A stretch of DNA of 64,000 nucleotides, taken from positions 248,001-312,000 of the forward strand of contig NZ_JAAGWK010000010.1 in the NCBI RefSeq assembly GCF_010685995.1. Direction: 5' to 3'. Position numbers and translations under genes: made by a program. This document shows, piece after piece, positions 16,159 through 23,498 of the stretch (within the stretch, counting starts at the first letter, position 1; the number at the start of each line of letters is the position of its first letter). This stretch comes from Goekera deserti (GTDB taxonomy: Bacteria > Actinomycetota > Actinomycetes > Mycobacteriales > Geodermatophilaceae). Under the pieces are notes generated by a model that ran no database searches, was not told the DNA's origin, and was given only the letters and a program-made list of their open reading frames with translations.

Positions 16159-16383
16159 ATGAGCGATGACCTGATCTGCGGTGACCACCTCCTGCGCCGG
16201 GACGGCGACACCCTCGCGATCGGCCGGCGCACCGGCGACGACGTCGTCTGGCTGGACGACGTCGCGATCGGCCTGCTGCCCGAGCCGGCCCGCGCGGCCC
16301 TGGAGCGCGGCGACACCGACGACGCCGCGCTGACCCTCGCCGTCCGCTCGATCGTGCAGGCCGAGGTCGAGCGCGGCGGGTGA
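16159..16383 (+). CDS. Hypothetical 74-residue protein
   Basis: Not recognised. It begins MSDDLICGDHLLRRDGDTLA, is acidic, has a single cysteine and contains no membrane helix. Divergent from the 80-residue gene at 16055, with 103 bp between. A TAGGGG hexamer 7 nt before the ATG resembles the leaderless promoters of this window, apart from the last base. Confidence 0.55.
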   Translation: MSDDLICGDHLLRRDGDTLAIGRRTGDDVVWLDDVAIGLLPEPARAALERGDTDDAALTLAVRSIVQAEVERGG

Positions 16384-16692
16384 GCCCGGGCCGCAGCTGC
16401 CCGGATCCAGAGGCGCCCGCCGGGCAGCACGGCCGGGCGGGGTCCTCCGACGCCGGGACTGGGGCATGGCCCCGGCGCCGTCGGTGCCCTCAGGATGACC
16501 CGGACCGGACGGCGTCGACAGCCCAGTCGTGACACGCCCCAGGTCCGCTGACCTGGCGCGTGCGTCTGGCGACGGTGCGCGATCCCGCTCCGTGCCAGCA
16601 CGGGGACGCCGGTCGCACAGGGCATGCTCAGCCGCGCCTGGGTGCGCCGCCAGGCGGGCGCCCGACGGTTGCGACATGCCACCGACGGACCC
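16384..16692. other. Intergenic region before the glycosyltransferase pair
   Basis: 309 bp without a supported gene. It holds a perfect inverted repeat, CCAGGTC (16539-16545) with GACCTGG (16550-16556) and a 4-nt loop. It could serve as an operator or a small hairpin. Open frames crossing it have no ribosome site and no recognisable product. Confidence 0.45.
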
Positions 16693-17976
16693 ATGTCAGC
16701 CGTGAGCCTCGGCGCGCAGGCCCGCGCCGTCACCCCTGCCCCTGCCCGTCCACCCGTCCTCGACGTCGTCGTCCCCGTGCACAATGAGGAAGCGGGTCTG
16801 GAGCCCTGCCTGCGGAGGCTGCACGACCACCTGTCACAGCAGCCCTACCCCTTCCGGATCACCGTCGCCGAGAACGCCAGCACCGACGGCACCGTCGCCG
16901 TGGCACGCCGGCTCGCCGCCGAGCTCACCGGGGTGCACGTCGTCGTCCTGCGCGAGCCGGGCCGCGGTCGCGCGCTGCGCACCACCTGGCTCGCCTCGGA
17001 CGCCGACGTGCTGGTCTACATGGACGTCGACCTCTCCACCGACCTGGCCGCGCTGCTGCCGCTGGTCGCCCCGCTGATCTCCGGGCACTCGGACCTGGCG
17101 ATCGGCACCCGGCTGGCCCGGGACTCCCGGGTGGTGCGGGGGGCGAAGCGCGAGTTCATCAGCCGCAGCTACAACCTGCTGCTGCGCGGCACGCTGGCCA
17201 CGCGGCTGTCCGACGCGCAGTGCGGGTTCAAGGCCGTGCGGCGCGACGTCGCGCACCGGCTGCTGCCGCTGGTCGAGGACGAGGGCTGGTTCTTCGACAC
17301 CGAGCTGCTGGTGCTCGCCGAGCGCAGCGGGCTGCGGATCGCCCAGGTGCCGGTCGACTGGGTCGACGACCCGGACAGCCGGGTGGACGTGCTCGCCACC
17401 GCGCGCGCCGACCTCGCCGGCATCGCGCGGATGCTGCGGGCGCTGAGCACCGGCCGGCTCCCGGTCGCCGACCTGCGGGCCCAGATCGGCCGCCGCCCGC
17501 TGACCGACCCGGTGCCCGGCGTGCCCACCGGGCTGGTCGGCCAGCTCGTCCGGTTCGCCGTGATCGGCGTGCTCTCCACGCTGGCCTACCTGGTGCTCTT
17601 CGTGCTGCTGCGCACCGTCAGCCCGGCGCAGGTGGCCAACCTGCTCGCGCTGCTGGTGACCGCGGTGGCCAACACGGCGGCCAACCGGCGGGTCACCTTC
17701 GGCATCCGCGGCTCCGGCGGCCGCGCCCGCGCGCAGCTGCAGGGACTGGTCGTGTTCGGCCTGGGTCTCGCGCTGACCAGCGGCGCGCTCGCCCTGCTGC
17801 ACTCCGGCGCGGGCACCCCGAGCCGGCTGCTGGAGCTGGCCGTCCTGGTGGTGGCCAACGCGCTGGCCACCCTCGTGCGCTTCCTGCTGCTGCGGGCCTG
17901 GGTGTTCCGGCACCGCACCCCGCACGGCGGCACCCCGTCGTCGACCACCCGCAGCGACCTGGAGGACGCCCGATGA
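16693..17976 (+). CDS. GT2 glycosyltransferase fused to a GtrA-like membrane domain
   Basis: 427 residues. Residues about 18-240 form a DPM1-like GT2 domain: VVVPVHNEEAGLEPCLRRL, a NASTDGT motif, and DVD in VYMDVDLSTDL for metal and sugar-nucleotide binding. Residues about 275-405 hold four hydrophobic helices of the GtrA type (LVRFAVIGVLSTLAYLVLFV onward). The family transfers sugars to polyprenyl phosphate and moves them across the membrane. The product would be a polyprenyl-phosphate sugar that the next gene can use as donor; this is inference from the pairing. The stop overlaps the next start (ATGA), so the two are translationally coupled. Confidence 0.88.
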   Translation: MSAVSLGAQARAVTPAPARPPVLDVVVPVHNEEAGLEPCLRRLHDHLSQQPYPFRITVAENASTDGTVAVARRLAAELTGVHVVVLREPGRGRALRTTWLASDADVLVYMDVDLSTDLAALLPLVAPLISGHSDLAIGTRLARDSRVVRGAKREFISRSYNLLLRGTLATRLSDAQCGFKAVRRDVAHRLLPLVEDEGWFFDTELLVLAERSGLRIAQVPVDWVDDPDSRVDVLATARADLAGIARMLRALSTGRLPVADLRAQIGRRPLTDPVPGVPTGLVGQLVRFAVIGVLSTLAYLVLFVLLRTVSPAQVANLLALLVTAVANTAANRRVTFGIRGSGGRARAQLQGLVVFGLGLALTSGALALLHSGAGTPSRLLELAVLVVANALATLVRFLLLRAWVFRHRTPHGGTPSSTTRSDLEDAR

Positions 17977-20012
17977 GCACCGTCACCACCGCGCCCCCCG
18001 GCCCGGCGGGTCCCGCCTCACCCGGGCTGCCCGCCGCGCCGCCGGCGGCACCGCGCTCCCGGCTGCAGCGCCTGCTCCGCGGCCGGGTGGACGACCCGGC
18101 GTGGGTCCGCCCGTCGCTGGCCGGGCTGCTGGCCGGCACCGGGCTGCTGTACCTGTGGGACCTGTCGGTCAACGGCTACGCCAACAGCTTCTACGCCGCC
18201 GCCGTGCAGGCCGGGACGCAGAGCTGGGAGGCGTTCTTCTACGGCTCCTCCGACGCCGCCAACTCGATCACCGTGGACAAGCCGCCGGGGTCGCTGTGGA
18301 TCATGGAGCTCTCCGGCCGGGTGTTCGGCTTCAGCTCCTGGTCGATGCTCGCCCCGCAGGCGCTGATGGGCGTGGCGACCGTCGGGCTGGTGTACCTCGC
18401 GGTGCGCCGGGTGAGCGGCCCCGCCCTCGGCCTGCTCGCCGGGCTGGTCATGGCGCTGACCCCGGTCGCCGTCCTGATGTTCCGGTTCAACAACCCGGAC
18501 GCCCAGCTCGTGCTGCTGATGACGGCCGCCGCCTACGCCACGGTGCGGGCGGTGGAGCGGGCCTCGCTGCGCTGGCTGGTCGGGGTGGGGGTGCTGCTGG
18601 GCCTCGCGTTCCTGACCAAGACCCTGCAGGCGGTGCTGGTGCTGCCCGGCTTCGCGCTGGCCTACCTGGTGGCCGCACCCACCGTGCTGTGGGCGCGGGT
18701 CAGGCACCTGCTGGTCGCGGGGGCGGCGTTCTGCGTCTCCTGTGGCTGGTGGATCGCCGTGGTCGAGCTGGTGCCCGCCGACAGCCGCCCCTACATCGGT
18801 GGCTCCGAGGGCAACTCCACCTGGGAGCTGATCTGGGGCTACAACGGCCTGGGCCGGATCTTCGGCGAGGGCTCCGCGGCCGGCGGCGGCGGTGCCGGCG
18901 GGTTCAACTCGGACACCGGGCTGACCCGGATGTTCGACAGCTCGGTCGGCGGCCAGATCGCCTGGCTGCTGCCCGCGGCCCTGGTGCTGCTGGTCGGCGG
19001 CCTGGTCGCCGTCGGCCGGGCCCCCCGCACCGACCTGCGCCGGGCCTCGCTGCTGCTGTGGGGCAGCTGGCTGCTGGTCACCGCCGCCGTCTTCAGCTTC
19101 ATGCAGGGCACCTTCCACCAGTACTACACCGTGGCCCTGGCCCCGGCGATCGCCGCCCTGGTCGGGATCGGCGGCCGGCTGCTGTGGCAGCGCCGGGCGC
19201 AGGCGTGGCCGCGACTGGTGCTCGCGGGCACCGTGCTGGGCACGGCCGTGTGGTCGGCGGTGCTGCTGTCCCGCACCCCGGACCACCTGCCCTGGCTGCG
19301 CTGGGTCGTCGTCGTGGCCGGGGTCCTGGCCGCCGTGGCCCTGACCGTCGGGCACCTGCCGGTGCTGGGACGCCGGGGCGTGCTCACCGGGCTGGTGGCG
19401 GCCCTGCTGGTCGTGGGTCTCGGTGGGCCCGCCGCCTACGCCGCCAGCACCGTCAGCACGCCGCTCACCGGGTCGGTCGTGACCGCCGGTCCCGCGGGTG
19501 CCAGCACCGGCGGGGGCTTCGGTGGCGGCCCCGGCCGCGCCGGGGGCGGCCCGCCGGCGGGCATGCAGCCGCCGCCCGGCGTGGACGCACCCAGCGGGGC
19601 CGGCACCGGAGACGGCGCCGGAGCCGCGGGCCGACCGGGCGGCGGTGCAGGGCCCGGCGGCGAGGGCCAGGTGAGCGACCAGGTCACCACCCTCGTCGCC
19701 GAGGACGCCGACTCCTACACCTGGGCGGCGGCGACCACCGGCTCCACCAGCGCCGCGGGCTACCAGCTGGCCACCGGCGACCCGGTGATGGCCATCGGTG
19801 GGTTCAGCGGCAGCGACCCCTCACCGACGCTGGCGCAGTTCCAGCAGTACGTCGCCGACGGCGAGGTGCACTGGTACGTCAGCGGCAGCGGAGCCGGCGG
19901 TCGTGGCGGCGGCGGGACGGCCGGCGAGATCAGCACCTGGGTCGCCGCGACCTTCACCGCGACCACCGTCGACGGGGTCACGCTCTACGACCTGACCCAG
20001 CCGGCCGGCTGA
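17973..20012 (+). CDS. GT39-like membrane mannosyl/glycosyltransferase
   Basis: 679-residue polytopic protein of the PMT/ArnT class. The N-terminal acidic loop WDLSVNGYANSFYAAAV and the ITVDKPPG loop are typical of this family. About ten hydrophobic helices follow up to about residue 490. Next comes a long Gly/Pro-rich linker (about 505-565) and a soluble C-terminal domain ending with a small conserved-looking segment (DGEVHWYVSGS...STWVAATF). The ATG 17973 has GGAGG 7 nt upstream and overlaps the GT2-GtrA stop by 4 bp. It probably transfers the polyprenyl-linked sugar to a protein or glycan outside the membrane. Acceptor unknown. Confidence 0.87.
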   Translation: MSTVTTAPPGPAGPASPGLPAAPPAAPRSRLQRLLRGRVDDPAWVRPSLAGLLAGTGLLYLWDLSVNGYANSFYAAAVQAGTQSWEAFFYGSSDAANSITVDKPPGSLWIMELSGRVFGFSSWSMLAPQALMGVATVGLVYLAVRRVSGPALGLLAGLVMALTPVAVLMFRFNNPDAQLVLLMTAAAYATVRAVERASLRWLVGVGVLLGLAFLTKTLQAVLVLPGFALAYLVAAPTVLWARVRHLLVAGAAFCVSCGWWIAVVELVPADSRPYIGGSEGNSTWELIWGYNGLGRIFGEGSAAGGGGAGGFNSDTGLTRMFDSSVGGQIAWLLPAALVLLVGGLVAVGRAPRTDLRRASLLLWGSWLLVTAAVFSFMQGTFHQYYTVALAPAIAALVGIGGRLLWQRRAQAWPRLVLAGTVLGTAVWSAVLLSRTPDHLPWLRWVVVVAGVLAAVALTVGHLPVLGRRGVLTGLVAALLVVGLGGPAAYAASTVSTPLTGSVVTAGPAGASTGGGFGGGPGRAGGGPPAGMQPPPGVDAPSGAGTGDGAGAAGRPGGGAGPGGEGQVSDQVTTLVAEDADSYTWAAATTGSTSAAGYQLATGDPVMAIGGFSGSDPSPTLAQFQQYVADGEVHWYVSGSGAGGRGGGGTAGEISTWVAATFTATTVDGVTLYDLTQPAG

Positions 20013-20029
20013 CCCGCCCGGCCGGCCCC

Positions 20030-20075
20030 GGCACGACGACGGCCCCCACGCCTGGGCGAGGGGGCCGTCGGTGCC
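20030..20075. terminator. Bidirectional terminator-like hairpin
   Basis: GACGGCCCCC (20038-20047) pairs perfectly with GGGGGCCGTC (20060-20069). The stem is extended below by GGCAC with GTGCC (20030-20034, 20071-20075). It lies between the converging glycosyltransferase and beta-helix genes and can stop transcription from both sides. Confidence 0.8.
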
Positions 20076-20087
20076 GCGGGGACCGGG

Positions 20088-22469
20088 TCAGCCGGTGTAG
20101 TCCGGACGGGCCTTCACCGGGGTCGCCCGCGGGCTGGTGCCGGTGACCGGAGCGACGGTGCGGGCCACGGCCGGGGCCTCGACCGAGCCGGCGTCGACCC
20201 GGGCGGTTCCGTCGCCGTTGCCGTCCAGCGGGCGGGTGACCCCGCGCTGGTCGGTCATCAGGTTCACGCCCTCCACGGCCTCGTCCATCGCCTCGGGGAC
20301 GAGCACGCCGGCGTCGATCACCGGGCTGCCCGGCGCGGGCAGCCGGGTCGCGGTGGGCCCGCCGTTGGCGGCGAGCGCACCCAGGCGCGGGTCGCTCACC
20401 CCGGTGACGTCGACGTCCCCGGCGAGGCGGCCCGGGCCGTAGGGCAGCGCCGCCTTCAGCACGTTGCCGCCGTAGGAGACGACCGGGCCGGTCACGTCGG
20501 CGCCGGTGTTGCCGGCGAGCACGGTGTTCGCGATCGAGGCGGCGCCGGTGATGCCGCTGGAGTTGCCGGTGACCGTGGCGTGCAGCAGGTCCACCGTGCC
20601 GGCGACGCTGTACACGCCGCCGCCCTGGCTCGCGGCGGTGTTGCCGCTGATCGTGGAGTTGATCGCGACGACCTCGCCACCGTCGTTGTAGACGGCACCA
20701 CCACCCACGGGCGCCGTGGTGCCGGTGGCGGAGTTGCCGCTGAGCGTCGACTCCAGCACCGCCAGGAAGCCGGTGGCGGAGTTCCACAGCCCACCGCCCT
20801 CGACGGCCGTGTTGTCGCTGACCGTGGAGCCCTGGACGAGCACGTCGCCGGCCCCGGTCAGGTGCAGGCCACCGCCGTTGCCGGGCGGGCCGGTGACGGC
20901 GTTGCCGCTGAGCGCGACGCCGGTGAGCACGGTCGCGGTCTCGTCGGTGCGGCCGGGCGCCGTGGCCGTGGGCAGCAGCGGCCCGGCCTCGATGCCGCCA
21001 CCGGCGCGCACCGCGGTGTTGCCGGCGACCGTCGAGGAGTCGACGAGCACCTCGCCGGTGATGTTCAGGATGCCGCCGCCGGAGCCCAGCGTGCCGGTCG
21101 CCCGGTTGCCGCGGACCTGGGAGCCGCTGATCGCGACGGCGCCACCCTCGGTGAAGACGCCGCCACCACCCTGGTCGGCCAGGGCGCCGGTGGCGGTGTT
21201 GTCGGTGATCTCGCTGTTGGTCACGACCATCTCGCCGACCGCGGAGTTCCACAGGCCGCCGCCCTCGACGCCGGTGTTGCGGCGCACGGTGGAGGCGTCG
21301 ACGGTGACCGTGCCCGCACCGGTGACGTGCAGGCCGCCACCGTTGCCGGGCGGGCCGGTGACCACGTTGTCCGAGAGGTCCACGCCGGTCAGCGTCGTGG
21401 TGGTGGCATCCGCGCGGGCGGGCGCGGTGGCCGTGGCCAGCAGCGGGCCGGCCTCCACCCCTCCACCGGCGCGGACGGCGGTGTTCCGGGTGATCGCGGA
21501 CTTGGTCACGGTGACCCGGCCGGTGACGCTGAGGATGCCGCCGCCGGAGCCCGCGGCGCCGGTCGCGTCGTTGTCGTCGATGGTCGAGGCGTCGACCGTG
21601 ACGGCCCCGCCCTCGGTGAAGACTGCGCCACCGCCCTGGTCGGCGAGGGCACCGTTGGCGACGTTCTGCCGCATCGTGCTGCCGGTGACGGCCAGCGTGC
21701 CCGTGGCGGAGTTCCACAGCGCACCGCCCTCGGCGGCGGCGTTGCCGGTCAGCGTGGAGCCTGCGACGGTGGCGGAACCGGCACCGGTGATGTGCAGCCC
21801 ACCGCCGTTGCCGGGCGCCGCGCCGCCGTTGTTGCCGGTGAAGGTCGAGCCGGTGACGGCGGCCTTCCCGCCGGCCAGCACCTCGACGGCGCCACCGGCC
21901 CGGGTGGCGGTGTTGCCGGTGAACGTGCTGCCGGTGACGGTCAGCGTGCCGGCGGTGGCGACGGCACCGCCGCTGCCGGCGGTTGCCGCGGGCGCGCCCG
22001 GGTTGAGCGCGGTGCTGTTCTGGATCGTCACGCCGGTCAGGGTCAGCGCGCCGCCGGCGGCGACGCGGACGGCGCCGCCGTTCTCGGTCGCCGGGGCCAC
22101 GCCGCCGGTGATCGTCATGTTCGTCAGGGTCAGCGAGGCCCCGGGCAGCACGTCGAAGAGGCGGTCGACGCCCGCGGCGTTGAAGACCGACCCGTTCCCG
22201 TCCACCACCAGCTGGCCGATCACGTCGATGTCGCCGCCGGCGTTGGCGTCCTCGCTCGCAGCACCCGCGGACAGCGTGAAGGCACCGGCAGGCGCGATGG
22301 TGATGGTGTCCGCCTCGGCGGTGCCGTTGGCGGTGGACACGGCGGCGCGCAGGCCGGCCATGTCGGCGCTGCTCAGCGGCACGTTGGCGGCACTGGCGTT
22401 CAGCGGGTTGAACACGGCCATCCCGCAGAGGACGGCAGATGTTGCCAGCACGGTGGTGATACGTCGCAT
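20088..22469 (-). CDS. Secreted right-handed beta-helix repeat protein
   Basis: 793 residues with a signal peptide (MRRITTVLATSAVLCGMAVF...SASA, to about 30). The rest is built of short strand-turn units with GNTA and GGG(V/I) motifs, as in polymorphic-membrane-protein and parallel beta-helix repeats. Three long repeats of exactly 155 residues (465 bp) start at each GNGGGLH; the third is shortened and diverges after GGLWNSATG. No LPXTG motif, membrane anchor or dockerin is seen at the C-terminus (ARPDYTG), so the protein is probably released or loosely bound. The gene starts at ATG 22469 with a 5' leader of about 45 nt. Role unknown; adhesin or surface polysaccharide binding are possible. Confidence 0.85.
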   Translation of the reverse strand: MRRITTVLATSAVLCGMAVFNPLNASAANVPLSSADMAGLRAAVSTANGTAEADTITIAPAGAFTLSAGAASEDANAGGDIDVIGQLVVDGNGSVFNAAGVDRLFDVLPGASLTLTNMTITGGVAPATENGGAVRVAAGGALTLTGVTIQNSTALNPGAPAATAGSGGAVATAGTLTVTGSTFTGNTATRAGGAVEVLAGGKAAVTGSTFTGNNGGAAPGNGGGLHITGAGSATVAGSTLTGNAAAEGGALWNSATGTLAVTGSTMRQNVANGALADQGGGAVFTEGGAVTVDASTIDDNDATGAAGSGGGILSVTGRVTVTKSAITRNTAVRAGGGVEAGPLLATATAPARADATTTTLTGVDLSDNVVTGPPGNGGGLHVTGAGTVTVDASTVRRNTGVEGGGLWNSAVGEMVVTNSEITDNTATGALADQGGGGVFTEGGAVAISGSQVRGNRATGTLGSGGGILNITGEVLVDSSTVAGNTAVRAGGGIEAGPLLPTATAPGRTDETATVLTGVALSGNAVTGPPGNGGGLHLTGAGDVLVQGSTVSDNTAVEGGGLWNSATGFLAVLESTLSGNSATGTTAPVGGGAVYNDGGEVVAINSTISGNTAASQGGGVYSVAGTVDLLHATVTGNSSGITGAASIANTVLAGNTGADVTGPVVSYGGNVLKAALPYGPGRLAGDVDVTGVSDPRLGALAANGGPTATRLPAPGSPVIDAGVLVPEAMDEAVEGVNLMTDQRGVTRPLDGNGDGTARVDAGSVEAPAVARTVAPVTGTSPRATPVKARPDYTG
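20620..21812 (-). repeat. Long tandem repeats of 465 bp inside the beta-helix gene
   Basis: The word CCGTTGCCGGGCG begins a unit at three places whose CCGGG lies at 20881, 21346 and 21811, exactly 465 bp apart each time. Two units are complete and the third (nearest the 3' end of the gene) is partial. Units 1 and 2 share blocks such as TAVRAGGG(V/I)EAGPLL and GALADQGGG(A/G)VFTEGGAV, while unit 3 loses them. Confidence 0.85.
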
Positions 22470-22522
22470 GTCTGGTCGTCCGTCTGTGTGGAGGGTGGGC
22501 CCCGTTCCGCCCTGTGAGGCAC

Positions 22523-22556
22523 AAGCTATGTCAATACTGGTGACCAACTGGTGACC
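22523..22556 (-). promoter_or_regulatory. PHO-box-like direct repeats with -10 element upstream of the beta-helix gene
   Basis: On the minus strand GGTCACCAGT occurs twice, at 22556-22547 and 22545-22536, with an 11-bp period. Streptomyces PhoP boxes are 11-bp direct repeats with a GTTCACC-like core, so each unit matches 6 of 7 core bases. A TAGCTT hexamer follows at 22528-22523 and would be the -10, which puts the repeats over the -35 region as for PhoP-activated promoters. A TTGACA (22534-22529) is also present but no fitting -10 follows it. Binding protein is inference. Confidence 0.45.
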
Positions 22557-22617
22557 TGCCGTGCGACACGGCCAGCGTTTCGTGATGCTGCGTGACGCGG
22601 CACTACTGTCGGTGCTC

Positions 22618-23433
22618 GTGACCTCGTGGACAGCGCTGCTCGGTACGACCCGCCGCCGCCTCGTCGCGGCCGGCACGGTGGTGGTCCTGGCCCTGGCCGT
22701 GCTGCTCGCCGTCCTGCTGCCCGGGGACGAGCCGGTCACCCGGCCGACCGCGGACCCGACGCCGACCACCGCGAGCGCCTCCCCCGCCGTCCCGGACGCA
22801 CCCCCGGAGACCCCCGCCGCCACGTTCCCGACCACGGTCGCCGCGGCCGTCGTCGACGAGGTGGACGTGTTCGCCGGGCCCGACGCCGGCGCGGCGCCGG
22901 TGCAGTCCCTGGACGCCGGTGACCAGCTCTCCGGGCAGCTGACCTTCGTGGTCGACAGCCAGCAGGGCGACTGGCTGCAGGTCCAGCTGCCGACCCGGCC
23001 CAACGGCTCCACCGGCTGGGTGCGTGCCGCCGACATGAGCCTGACCTCGCACGACTACAGCATCGAGGTGCGGCTGGCCGAGCACCGGATGCTGGTGCGG
23101 CAGGCCGACGCCGTCCTGCTGGACACCCCGGTCGGGGTCGGCGCCGCCGACGCGCCCACCCCCGGCGGCACGTACTACCTCAAGGAGCTGCTGCAGCCGC
23201 CGGACCCGGACGGCGGCTACGGCCCGTACGCCTACGGTCTGTCCGGCTTCTCCACCGTGTTCACCAGCTACTCCGGCGGGGAGGGCGTCATCGGCATCCA
23301 CGGCACCGACGCCCCGGAGACCGTCGGCACCGACGTCAGCGACGGCTGCATCCGGGTCACCAACGAGGTGGTCAGGCAGATGGTCGAGGACATCGGGCTG
23401 CCGCTGGGCACCCGGGTCACGATCACCGCCTGA
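22618..23433 (+). CDS. L,D-transpeptidase (YkuD domain)
   Basis: 271 residues from GTG 22618. A basic N-terminus is followed by one membrane helix (LVAAGTVVVLALAVLLAVLL, about 15-34), a Thr/Pro/Ala-rich linker, an SH3-like or Ig-like region (about 75-140), and the catalytic YkuD domain (about 145-271). The catalytic motif is IGIHGTD...DVSDGCIRV, with the nucleophile Cys. Such enzymes form 3-3 crosslinks in peptidoglycan or attach proteins to it. TACTGT (22604-22609) is 8 nt before the GTG, a leaderless promoter; the longer frame to 22561 is rejected on this ground. It is divergent from the beta-helix gene. Confidence 0.92.
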   Translation: MTSWTALLGTTRRRLVAAGTVVVLALAVLLAVLLPGDEPVTRPTADPTPTTASASPAVPDAPPETPAATFPTTVAAAVVDEVDVFAGPDAGAAPVQSLDAGDQLSGQLTFVVDSQQGDWLQVQLPTRPNGSTGWVRAADMSLTSHDYSIEVRLAEHRMLVRQADAVLLDTPVGVGAADAPTPGGTYYLKELLQPPDPDGGYGPYAYGLSGFSTVFTSYSGGEGVIGIHGTDAPETVGTDVSDGCIRVTNEVVRQMVEDIGLPLGTRVTITA

Positions 23434-23498
23434 CCGGACGGGACGTCGGGTCCGCGCGGCCTCCGCGACGTCGCCGGGCCGGACACCGACGGTGCTCC

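Noticed and set aside
17220-17972. N-terminal extension of the GT39-like protein to 930 residues
   Set aside because: The extra part is a shadow frame of the GT2-GtrA gene. ATG 17973 has GGAGG and overlaps the upstream stop.
20580-22517. Long plus-strand frames opposite the beta-helix gene
   Set aside because: They mirror the repeats of the real gene and show no start signal or recognisable fold.
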